Positions 6,238 to 12,422 of a DNA stretch of 12,422 nt are shown here, piece after piece (positions within the stretch are counted from its first letter, which is position 1; the number at the start of each line of letters is the position of its first letter). The stretch covers positions 1-12,422 of the forward strand of contig JAQSYB010000021.1 in the NCBI GenBank assembly GCA_029256365.1, in the 5' to 3' direction. This stretch comes from Clostridia bacterium (GTDB lineage: Bacteria; Bacillota; Clostridia; Lutisporales; Lutisporaceae). The notes under the pieces were generated by a model. The model saw only the letters and a program-made list of their open reading frames with translations. It searched no databases and had not been told where the DNA came from. Both the position numbers and the translations under genes were made by a program.

Positions 6238-6999
6238 GTGGCTCTATTAAAAACTGATAAATTGACGATAAAATTCGGAGGTCTTACAGCGGTAGCAGAC
6301 CTTGATTTGGTAATAAATGAGAAAGAAATCATTGGACTGATAGGACCAAATGGAGCAGGCAAGACAACCAGCTTTAATATGATAACTGGGGTATATACAC
6401 CAACTTCAGGTAAGGTTATTTTTGAGGGCAAGGATATTACTGGCATGAAAACCCATGAAATAACCAAGCTGGGAATTGCACGTACCTTTCAGAATATAAG
6501 ACTATTTGGTGAGCTGACTGTTTTGGAGAATGTATTGATAGCCAATCATATGAGATTTGGTTCAAACTTAGTATCAGCGGTATTAAGAACACCGGACTAT
6601 ATGAAGAAGGAAAAGAAGGTGTACGAGAAGTCCATAGAGCTATTGAAGGCAGTGGGCTTGGAGGATGTGAAGGATGAGCAATCAACAAGTCTGCCTTATG
6701 GAAAGCAGAGGAGATTGGAAATTGCAAGAGCCTTGGCAACAGATCCAAAGCTATTAATATTGGATGAGCCTGCAGCAGGAATGAACCCTCAAGAATCCAT
6801 TGAGCTTATGGAATTTGTAAGAGATATCAGAGATAAATACAACATGACTATATTAATGATAGAACACCATATGGCAGTTGTAATGGGTATTTGCGATAGA
6901 ATTTATGTTTTGGATTATGGTGTGAAGATAGCAGATGGTACGCCAAGCGACATCCAAAACAATCAAAAGGTTATTGAAGCGTATTTGGGGGTGGAGTAA
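6238..6999 (+). CDS. livG: Branched-chain amino acid ABC transporter ATPase LivG
   Basis: A 253-residue cytoplasmic ATPase. Walker A GPNGAGKTT is at residues 36-44. The signature has the LivG-specific form LPYGKQRRLEIARAL rather than LSGGQ. Walker B with the catalytic Glu reads LLILDEPAAGMNP, and the switch histidine is in MIEHHM. The C-terminal IEAYLG is the usual LivG ending. With LivF it forms the ATPase pair that drives LivHM. The start is GTG 6238 with AAAGGATG seven bases upstream; the out-of-frame ATG at 6236 meets a stop at once. Its stop codon overlaps the livF start by one base (TAATG), a sign of coupled translation. Confidence 0.96.
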   Translation: MALLKTDKLTIKFGGLTAVADLDLVINEKEIIGLIGPNGAGKTTSFNMITGVYTPTSGKVIFEGKDITGMKTHEITKLGIARTFQNIRLFGELTVLENVLIANHMRFGSNLVSAVLRTPDYMKKEKKVYEKSIELLKAVGLEDVKDEQSTSLPYGKQRRLEIARALATDPKLLILDEPAAGMNPQESIELMEFVRDIRDKYNMTILMIEHHMAVVMGICDRIYVLDYGVKIADGTPSDIQNNQKVIEAYLGVE

Positions 7000-7709
7000 T
7001 GTTAAAAATTAACGACTTGCATGTACATTATGGAGGAATCCACGCTCTAAATGGTATCACTCTAGAGGTGCCTGAAAATAAGATCGTAACACTTATTGGT
7101 GCAAATGGAGCAGGAAAAAGCTCCACACTAAAAAGCATCATGGGATTGGCAAAGACATCTCATGGAACAATTCAATTTAATGGTGAAGAAATTACGGGCA
7201 AGCCAACTACGCATATGGTTTCACAAGGTCTTATACTGGTGCCAGAGGGAAGAAGAATTTTCTCGAATCTGACAGTAGAAGAAAACCTATTTTTAGGTTC
7301 CTATTTGAGAAAAGATAAGGCAGAAATCAATAAGGATTTAAACTGGGTTTATGAGCTTTTTCCAAGACTAAAAGAAAGACTTTGGCAAATGGCTGGCACA
7401 TTATCAGGCGGTGAGCAGCAGATGCTTGCAGTTGGAAGAGCATTGATGTCAAAGCCTAAGCTTTTGATGATGGATGAGCCATCCCTAGGACTTGCACCAC
7501 TTATCGTGAAGGATATTTTTAATATCATCAAAGAAATCCATAGAAAAGGTATGACAATACTTTTAATAGAACAAAACGCAAAAGCTGCCCTGGAAGCAGC
7601 AGATTATGGTTATGTATTGGAAACTGGCATCATAACCTTAGAAGGACCTGGTAAGGAGCTTCTCGTAAATGACCAAGTGCAAAGAGCCTACCTGGGCGAT
7701 CATAAATAG
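6999..7709 (+). CDS. livF: Branched-chain amino acid ABC transporter ATPase LivF
   Basis: A 236-residue cytoplasmic ATPase, the second of the Liv pair. Walker A GANGAGKSS is at residues 34-42. The signature is LSGGEQQMLAVGRALM, Walker B is LLMMDEPSLGLAP and the switch histidine position is replaced by Gln (LLIEQNA), as is normal in LivF. The ending RAYLGDH is typical. The start ATG 6999 overlaps the livG stop, and GGGGGTGGAG just upstream can serve as its ribosome binding site. It is the last gene of the operon and is followed by a strong terminator. All five subunits needed for a working importer are present and intact. Confidence 0.96.
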   Translation: MLKINDLHVHYGGIHALNGITLEVPENKIVTLIGANGAGKSSTLKSIMGLAKTSHGTIQFNGEEITGKPTTHMVSQGLILVPEGRRIFSNLTVEENLFLGSYLRKDKAEINKDLNWVYELFPRLKERLWQMAGTLSGGEQQMLAVGRALMSKPKLLMMDEPSLGLAPLIVKDIFNIIKEIHRKGMTILLIEQNAKAALEAADYGYVLETGIITLEGPGKELLVNDQVQRAYLGDHK

Positions 7710-7719
7710 GAATAATTTG

Positions 7720-7754
7720 ATAGCATCTCTCCTTTGAGAGATGCTATTTTTTTT
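7720..7754 (+). terminator. Strong Rho-independent terminator closing the liv operon
   Basis: A 12-bp perfect stem (7720-7731 with 7736-7747) with loop CTTT is followed by eight T residues (7747-7754). It lies 10 bases after the livF stop. The activase and radical enzyme genes downstream therefore need their own promoter. Confidence 0.95.
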
Positions 7755-7764
7755 CACTTTTACA

Positions 7765-7792
7765 TTGGAATGTTGTATCATATAGATATAAG
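7765..7792 (+). promoter_or_regulatory. Candidate promoter of the activase / glycyl radical enzyme operon
   Basis: TTGGAA (7765-7770, 4 of 6), a 16-base spacer and TATAAG (7787-7792, 5 of 6), directly after the liv terminator. The predicted leader is about 40 nt. Other weak pairings are possible in this A/T-rich stretch. Confidence 0.4.
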
Positions 7793-7824
7793 ATAAGCAT
7801 ATTTGTAGGCAATATTATCATATT

Positions 7825-7830
7825 GAGGTG
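7825..7830 (+). promoter_or_regulatory. Ribosome binding site that fixes the activase start
   Basis: GAGGTG lies seven bases before GTG 7838. The frame extends five codons further up to a TTG at 7823, but that start would overlap this Shine-Dalgarno sequence and has none of its own. Starting at GTG gives MKGLIFNIQKYSIHDGPG, the normal N-terminus of the family. Confidence 0.85.
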
Positions 7831-7837
7831 TCGACTT

Positions 7838-8737
7838 GTGAAGGGATTGATATTCAACATTCAGAAATACTCCATACATGATGGTCCAGGAATTCGTACC
7901 ACAATTTTTCTGAAGGGCTGTCCCCTAAGCTGCAGCTGGTGTCACAACCCGGAAAGCCAAAGCTTCCAAAAGGAGCTTATGCAATTTCATAACCGTTGTA
8001 TCGGTTGCGGAGAATGTATAAAAGTTTGCAGTGAAGGGGCACTGATTCATAAAAATAGTATTTATAGAAGCCCGGAGCTGTGTACAATGTGTGGTAAATG
8101 TGCAGAAACCTGCTGCACCAATTCCATAGAACTGGCTGGAAGAGAAGTAAGCACTCTAGAGCTGGTGAAGGAATTGGAAAAGGATGTTATTTTCTATGAC
8201 TCCTCAAAGGGAGGAATAACGATTTCTGGGGGTGAACCCTTGTCCCAGGGAGAATTTACCTTAGACCTGCTGCAGCGCTGCAAGGATATGGAGTTCCATA
8301 CTGCAGTTGATACCAGTGGTTTTGGAAACACCTCGGTATTAATGGAAATCAGCAAGTATACTGATCTATTCTTATTTGATATTAAGCTGATGGATGAGGT
8401 GCTTCACAAGCAGTATACGGGTGTTTCAAATGAGATTATACTGCAAAATCTGAAACAGCTATCCAATCTAGGAAAACGAATCTGGATTAGAATACCAATT
8501 GTTCCCGGCATCAATGATGCCGAAGAAAATATTGCTGCAACAGCAAAACTGATAAAGACAACTCCTGGAATAGAACAAATAAATTTGCTGCCCTATCATA
8601 ATGCTGCAATGGAAAAGTATAAGAGACTCCACAAGGAGTATCAATTAAATGATTTAAAAATACCTGCTATGGAATATATGGATAAAATTGTAGAGTTGTA
8701 TCGACTATATGGCATAAATGTTTTAATTGGAGGGTGA
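7838..8737 (+). CDS. Glycyl radical enzyme activating enzyme (radical SAM, HypD-activase type)
   Basis: A 299-residue cytoplasmic iron-sulfur protein. It uses S-adenosylmethionine and a reduced [4Fe-4S] cluster to abstract hydrogen from the glycine of its partner, here surely the enzyme encoded next. The radical SAM motif CxxxCxxC is at C28, C32 and C35, preceded by HDGPGIRTT. A ferredoxin-like insert carries two further CxxCxxCxxxC sets (C54/57/60/64 and C82/85/88/92), as in activases of dehydratase-type and related glycyl radical enzymes but not the short pyruvate formate-lyase activase. The SAM-binding GGEP is at residues 131-134. Three clusters are therefore expected, making it oxygen-sensitive. 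It overlaps the Shine-Dalgarno sequence of the next gene and ends 4 bases before its ATG, so the two are co-translated, with the activase first. It could be mistaken for PflA, but the insert argues against that. Confidence 0.94.
   Translation: MKGLIFNIQKYSIHDGPGIRTTIFLKGCPLSCSWCHNPESQSFQKELMQFHNRCIGCGECIKVCSEGALIHKNSIYRSPELCTMCGKCAETCCTNSIELAGREVSTLELVKELEKDVIFYDSSKGGITISGGEPLSQGEFTLDLLQRCKDMEFHTAVDTSGFGNTSVLMEISKYTDLFLFDIKLMDEVLHKQYTGVSNEIILQNLKQLSNLGKRIWIRIPIVPGINDAEENIAATAKLIKTTPGIEQINLLPYHNAAMEKYKRLHKEYQLNDLKIPAMEYMDKIVELYRLYGINVLIGG
8729..8734 (+). promoter_or_regulatory. Ribosome binding site that fixes the glycyl radical enzyme start
   Basis: GGAGGG, inside the last codons of the activase gene, lies seven bases before ATG 8742. 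A TTG five codons upstream is in frame but coincides with the Shine-Dalgarno sequence itself, so it is not the start. Confidence 0.88.
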
Positions 8738-8741
8738 ATGT

Positions 8742-11102
8742 ATGAATGAGAGAGTAAAGATTCTAAGACAAAGGAGTCTTGATGCAGAACCTGCTTTAAC
8801 AATTGAAAGAGCGCTTATTGTTACAGAGGCCTATAAAAAGTATAACGGAAAGGTTTCGATTCCGATGATGCGAGGGCTAACCTTTCAGGCTTTGATGGAG
8901 AACAAGGAAATATGCATAAATGATGGGGAGCTAATAGTCGGAGAGCGTGGTCCAAAGCCAAAAGCGACACCTACCTATCCCGAACTCTGCTGTCATACGA
9001 TTGAGGATTTTGAAGTAATAGACAAACGACAGAAAACTTATTTTAAGGTGAGCCAGGAAACCTATGAAAAGCATAGAGATATTGTAATACCATACTGGGA
9101 GGGCAAATCCATCAGAGACTTATTGCTTTCCAACATGACTCAGGAATGGCTTGACTGCTATAACAGTGGGGTGTTTACAGAGTTTATGGAGCAGAGAGCA
9201 CCTGGACACACTGTGGCGGATGATAAAATATATAAAAAGGGAATGCTGGGATTTATAAAGGATATAGATAAAGAACTGAAGTCCTTGGATTATCATAATG
9301 ATTTGAATGTCTTTGATAAGCAGGAAGAATTGAAGGCTATGCGCATTTGTGCTGAGGCTATCATGAACTATGCAAAGCGCCATGCAGAGAAAGCAGCACA
9401 GTTGGCAGAGGTAGAATCAAATGCAAAACGCAAGGCAGAGCTTCTAAAAATAGCAGAAGTATGCAGTTACATACCGGGCAATGCACCTAGAAGCTTCTGG
9501 GAAGCCCTTCAGACCTATTGGTTTATACATCTTGGGGTAATTACAGAGTTGAATACTTGGGATGCCTTCTGCCCTGGAAGATTGGATCAGCACCTTTATC
9601 CTTTTTATAAAAAGGAAATCGAAGCAGGAACGCTGACAGAAGAGCAAGCGGTAGAGCTCCTAGAGCTTTTTTGGATAAAATTCAATAACCAGCCTGCGCC
9701 GCCTAAGGTGGGAGTCACCTTGGCAGAAAGCAGCACTTATACAGACTTTGCCAATATTAATAGCGGTGGATTGAAGATTGATGGCTCCGATGGGGTCAAT
9801 GATGTGACCTATCTAATACTGAAAGTCATCGATGAAATGAGATTATTACAGCCTAGCTCAAACATACAGCTAAGCAAGAAAAATCCTGACAAATTCCTAA
9901 AGCAAGCAGCAAGGATAATCGCCAAGGGCTGGGGACAGCCGTCCATTTTCAATGCCGATGCAGTAATTGAAGAGCTGATGCGTCAGGGCAAGAGCATAGA
10001 GGATGCACGCTTAGGCGGAACCAGCGGCTGTGTAGAAGCTGGTGCTTTTGGCAAGGAAGCCTATATCCTTACGGGATATTTTAATCTTGTAAAGGTTTTA
10101 GAAATCACACTAAACAATGGGATTGATCCTCGAACAGGAAAGCAGCTTGGGTTGCAAACAGGTGACCCGAAAGCCTTTCAGACCTATGAAGATTTAATCG
10201 TGGCTTATACAAAGCAAGTACAGCACTTTATTGAAATAAAGATTCGTGGCAACAGCATCATCGAGACGCTTTATGCCAAGTATATGCCAGCGCCGTTCCT
10301 GTCTATATTGGTTGATGACTGCATCAAGAAAGGGAAGGATTACAATGCTGGAGGCGCAAGATACAACAGCAATTATATACAGGGTGTGGGAATTGGAACC
10401 TTGACAGACAGCTTTGCTGCAATGAAGCTTCATGTATTTGAAAAAAAGACCATGTCTATGGAGGAACTGCTAGCAGCATTAAATGCTGATTATGGAGATA
10501 CTGAACGTATCAGACAGCTTATGCTAAACAAGACACCAAAGTACGGCAATGATGAGGATTATGCAGATGACATCATGAAGGAGCTATTTGACATATACTA
10601 TAAGGCTGTTAACGGTAGAGCAACCATAAAGGGAGGAGCTTATAGAATTGATATGCTTCCTACTACCTGTCATGTATATTTTGGTTCTGTAACTGGGGCT
10701 ACACCAGATGGAAGAAAGGCAGGAATGCCCCAGTCGGAGGGTATATCGCCAGTTCAAGGTGCTGATTCCAAAGGGCCAACAGGTGTTATAAAGTCCGCCT
10801 CAAAGATGGATCATCTCAAAACCGGTGGTACGCTTCTGAATCTTAAGTTTACACCGGGGTTGGTTCAAGATGAAGAGGGAATAGATAAGCTTTCTCACTT
10901 GGTAAGAAGCTATTTCAAATTGGATGGACACCACATACAATTTAATGTAGTGAATGCAGATACATTGAAAAAAGCGCAGAAGGATCCAGAGCGATACAAG
11001 GACTTGATCGTTCGGGTAGCAGGCTACAGTGATTATTTCTGTGACCTGAATGAAGCCTTGCAAAATGAGATTATAGCAAGAACAGAACATAAAGAATTTT
11101 AG
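8742..11102 (+). CDS. hypD: Glycyl radical enzyme, HypD type (probable trans-4-hydroxy-L-proline dehydratase)
   Basis: A 786-residue cytoplasmic enzyme with the full ten-stranded barrel architecture: a PFL-like domain to about residue 650 and a glycyl radical domain at the end. The radical glycine is G761 in RVAGYSDYF and the active-site thiyl cysteine is C430 in GGTSGCVEAGAFGKEAY. The spacing C430-G761 (331) equals C434-G765 in C. difficile HypD as I recall it. At the same offset of -4 are F148, H156, D274, S330, D335, E432, Y446 and T641, matching the HypD residues that bind hydroxyproline or move protons. HypD dehydrates trans-4-hydroxy-L-proline to pyrroline-5-carboxylate, which ProC reduces to proline for Stickland fermentation; no proC lies nearby. 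The close relative HplG, which opens the ring, cannot be excluded from memory alone. It is not pyruvate formate-lyase, which has two adjacent cysteines. Activated by the preceding gene product. Confidence 0.82.
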   Translation: MNERVKILRQRSLDAEPALTIERALIVTEAYKKYNGKVSIPMMRGLTFQALMENKEICINDGELIVGERGPKPKATPTYPELCCHTIEDFEVIDKRQKTYFKVSQETYEKHRDIVIPYWEGKSIRDLLLSNMTQEWLDCYNSGVFTEFMEQRAPGHTVADDKIYKKGMLGFIKDIDKELKSLDYHNDLNVFDKQEELKAMRICAEAIMNYAKRHAEKAAQLAEVESNAKRKAELLKIAEVCSYIPGNAPRSFWEALQTYWFIHLGVITELNTWDAFCPGRLDQHLYPFYKKEIEAGTLTEEQAVELLELFWIKFNNQPAPPKVGVTLAESSTYTDFANINSGGLKIDGSDGVNDVTYLILKVIDEMRLLQPSSNIQLSKKNPDKFLKQAARIIAKGWGQPSIFNADAVIEELMRQGKSIEDARLGGTSGCVEAGAFGKEAYILTGYFNLVKVLEITLNNGIDPRTGKQLGLQTGDPKAFQTYEDLIVAYTKQVQHFIEIKIRGNSIIETLYAKYMPAPFLSILVDDCIKKGKDYNAGGARYNSNYIQGVGIGTLTDSFAAMKLHVFEKKTMSMEELLAALNADYGDTERIRQLMLNKTPKYGNDEDYADDIMKELFDIYYKAVNGRATIKGGAYRIDMLPTTCHVYFGSVTGATPDGRKAGMPQSEGISPVQGADSKGPTGVIKSASKMDHLKTGGTLLNLKFTPGLVQDEEGIDKLSHLVRSYFKLDGHHIQFNVVNADTLKKAQKDPERYKDLIVRVAGYSDYFCDLNEALQNEIIARTEHKEF

Positions 11103-11138
11103 AAAATAGCGGTCTGAATTTATCAGATCGCTATTTTT
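11103..11138 (+). terminator. Rho-independent terminator after the glycyl radical enzyme gene
   Basis: An 11-bp stem with one G-U pair (11107-11117 with 11123-11133) and loop ATTTA is flanked by AAAA and followed by five T residues (11134-11138). It starts directly after the stop codon. Confidence 0.9.
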
Positions 11139-11189
11139 CATAGGATATAAATCCTTATAAAAAATAATCCATATTAACCATAATTTGGA

Positions 11190-11218
11190 TTGACAAGTTA
11201 ATAACTTAACATTAAAAT
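11190..11218 (+). promoter_or_regulatory. Promoter of the exported-protein gene with a Rex-like operator in its spacer
   Basis: A perfect TTGACA (11190-11195), a 17-base spacer and TAAAAT (11213-11218, 5 of 6) make the best promoter in the window. The spacer holds AAGTTAA-TAAC-TTAACAT (11195-11212), which matches the clostridial Rex consensus TTGTTAA-N4-TTAACAA at 11 of 14 half-site positions. The segment also contains a perfect AAGTTA-A-TAACTT palindrome. A repressor bound here would block polymerase. The leader to ATG 11272 is about 47 nt, ending in AGGAGGGG. Confidence 0.7.
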
Positions 11219-11271
11219 TAAAATAGAAGTAAGACAAAAATCTATTTCATTCATTATTTAGGAGGGGTTTT

Positions 11272-12384
11272 ATGAAAAAACTAATTGCAACTCTTGTGGC
11301 TACAGTCTTAGTTTTGTCTAGCCTAGGCATGGCTGTAATGGCTGAAGAGACAACAAAAGCACCTGGCATTTATCCTGAAGTTATAGCAAGTGCATCACTA
11401 AATCTTGCAACACAAACAGAATTACAGAATTCTTTAGGAGCAAATGGAACTTGGATTACAACAATTGGCAGCAATGTTACTCTAGAAAAAGAACTTGTAT
11501 GGTCAGGTGACATTAGAAAAGCTGGTGGTACAGTACCAGGTAGAAAATTTGGTTTATACTATCACTCATCTCCAAATATTGGTGGCGAACAACAGTTTAC
11601 ATTAAAGGTTCCAGTTTTAGTAGTTGCTGCTGAAAACGCAAATCTTGCGTATGGAACACTTGATGGTAATGTAAGAGTACAAGCAAAGGGCTTTAAGCTA
11701 GCTAACTGTACAATTACAGGTCACTTGAGCTTTGCTACACAAGAACAATATGATTCTGCATTGTTCAATGAAATTATAATAAAAGGAGATGTTTGGGTAG
11801 CAGGCAAAAAGCTTCCAAACAACCTAAAACCTCAAACAATTACAAACTACGCTATGTACAGCACAGTTCCTACAAAAAGTGATATGATAAAAGCTGCTGT
11901 TACTTTCAAAGACGGCAAAGCTCATGATGTTTTAATCGACGTTTTAGGCGCTGATTACTTCATGAAGCCAGGTATTTTATCTTCAGGCGCTCAAGGCAAC
12001 TGGGGTAAGATTTCTTATTCAAAAGCAGGTCAATATGTTATGGTAAAACCTTCTGCTGACAGACCAGCAGATACAATTCTTGCTTGGGATAAGCAAATAA
12101 CAGCTTTGATTTCAGCTTACAAAAAAGCTGGTTTTGATTTAAGTCAATTCCCAACTTGTGTAAGAGATGCAAATCACCCATCCGTACTTGACTTCAATAA
12201 GTACCTAGGTGGTAAGTATAAGGCTTATACAGTAAGTGAAACAAATGGAGCAATTGATACAGCAAAACTTAAGGGTGCAGAAAGATCAGAACTTGCAAAA
12301 GTTGATGCTATCACAAGTGTTAGTGTTGATGTAGGCAAATATCTGAAATTAGCTGACAACATCATTAAAGCTGGCGTTAAGTAA
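11272..12384 (+). CDS. Exported protein of unknown function, beta-rich N-half and FMN-binding-like C-terminus
   Basis: A 370-residue precursor. Residues 1-24 are a Sec signal peptide with AVMA before the likely cleavage site; there is no lipobox, anchor or sorting signal, so the mature protein is probably released or held non-covalently. Residues about 40-190 alternate short beta-strand-like segments (TWITTIGSNVTLEKELVWSG, then GNVRVQAKGFKLANCTITGH), suggesting a small beta-solenoid similar to domains in other clostridial exported proteins. From residue 204, AAVTFKDGKAHDVLIDVLG resembles the first strands of FMN_bind, and the C-terminus VDAITSVSVDVGKYLKLAD (344-362) lines up with the flavin attachment region of that fold, with D345, T348 and S351 kept but the central Gly-Ala replaced by Ser-Val. 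Flavin binding is unproven. The gene stands alone behind a strong promoter and AGGAGGGG site. Its abundant GCA, ACA and CCA codons resemble those of the two lipoprotein genes. Confidence 0.75.
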   Translation: MKKLIATLVATVLVLSSLGMAVMAEETTKAPGIYPEVIASASLNLATQTELQNSLGANGTWITTIGSNVTLEKELVWSGDIRKAGGTVPGRKFGLYYHSSPNIGGEQQFTLKVPVLVVAAENANLAYGTLDGNVRVQAKGFKLANCTITGHLSFATQEQYDSALFNEIIIKGDVWVAGKKLPNNLKPQTITNYAMYSTVPTKSDMIKAAVTFKDGKAHDVLIDVLGADYFMKPGILSSGAQGNWGKISYSKAGQYVMVKPSADRPADTILAWDKQITALISAYKKAGFDLSQFPTCVRDANHPSVLDFNKYLGGKYKAYTVSETNGAIDTAKLKGAERSELAKVDAITSVSVDVGKYLKLADNIIKAGVK

Positions 12385-12422
12385 TTTAATCTAGCAATCA
12401 ATAGTCTTGACACTCACAAGTG
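12385..12422. other. Truncated intergenic end
   Basis: No terminator is visible after the last gene before the window stops. A TTGACA (12407-12412) may be the -35 box of a following gene. The segment CTTGACACTCACAAG (12406-12420) has short complementary ends and might instead begin a hairpin; it is cut too early to decide. Confidence 0.3.

Noticed and set aside
4418..6748. Minus-strand frames of roughly 90-130 codons opposite livH, livM and livG
   Set aside because: Shadow frames produced by the codon bias of the real genes; no start signals or recognisable domains.
7823..7837. TTG start for the activase
   Set aside because: The codon overlaps the Shine-Dalgarno sequence that serves GTG 7838, and the added residues are not part of the family N-terminus.
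8742..11102. Annotation as pyruvate formate-lyase (formate C-acetyltransferase)
   Set aside because: PFL has two adjacent active-site cysteines; this enzyme has a single Cys followed by Val-Glu (C430-V-E432), the dehydratase/lyase-type arrangement, and its activase carries the two-cluster insert absent from PflA.
10800..11237. 145-codon minus-strand frame overlapping the end of the glycyl radical enzyme gene and its terminator
   Set aside because: It runs through a clear plus-strand terminator and promoter and encodes a Phe/Ile/Tyr-rich string with no family resemblance.

Overview
The window reads as ordinary chromosome from an A/T-rich, strictly anaerobic Gram-positive bacterium, most likely an amino-acid-fermenting member of the Clostridia. 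Supporting signs are strong GGAGG-type ribosome binding sites, frequent GTG starts, lipobox signal peptides, hairpin-plus-T-run terminators and an oxygen-labile glycyl radical enzyme. The genus cannot be fixed from the sequence. No rRNA, tRNA, CRISPR array, insertion sequence or phage gene was seen.

Layout. Positions 1-97 hold no recognisable gene. A minus-strand ABC-F translation-factor gene (133-1722, YbiT/YkpA type) ends at a palindromic terminator (98-123). A divergent intergenic region (1723-1948) leads to a small lipoprotein with an FMN-binding-like domain (1949-2440) and its own terminator. After a 444-base gap that includes a predicted leader of about 256 nt comes a complete five-gene branched-chain/polar amino acid ABC transporter: binding lipoprotein (2885-4057), permeases LivH and LivM (4260-6224) and ATPases LivG and LivF (6238-7709). 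A 12-bp GCAA-capped hairpin and a second promoter separate the binding-protein gene from the membrane genes. A strong terminator closes the operon. The next unit is a radical-SAM activase (7838-8737) followed 4 nt later by a 786-residue glycyl radical enzyme of the HypD type (8742-11102), then a terminator. The last gene (11272-12384) has its own promoter and encodes a 370-residue exported protein of unknown function. It has a beta-rich first half and a C-terminus resembling a degenerate FMN-binding domain. The final 38 bases carry no gene.

How the parts may work together. The glycyl radical enzyme carries, at a constant offset of -4, every catalytic or substrate-contact residue I recall for Clostridioides difficile HypD (trans-4-hydroxy-L-proline dehydratase). 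The simplest reading is uptake of hydroxyproline or a related amino acid by the Liv-type transporter, followed by radical dehydration in the cytoplasm. The transporter's substrate is inferred only from proximity, and no proC-like reductase gene lies in the window. The two exported flavin-domain-like proteins could take part in redox chemistry outside the membrane, but both have altered flavin-attachment motifs, so this is a hypothesis.

The most notable observations are: an ABC-F protein whose second ATPase site has lost the Walker A lysine and has Gln in place of the catalytic Glu; the HypD locus beside an amino acid transporter; the unrecognised two-part exported protein; and a Rex-like operator placed exactly between the -35 and -10 boxes of that protein's promoter.
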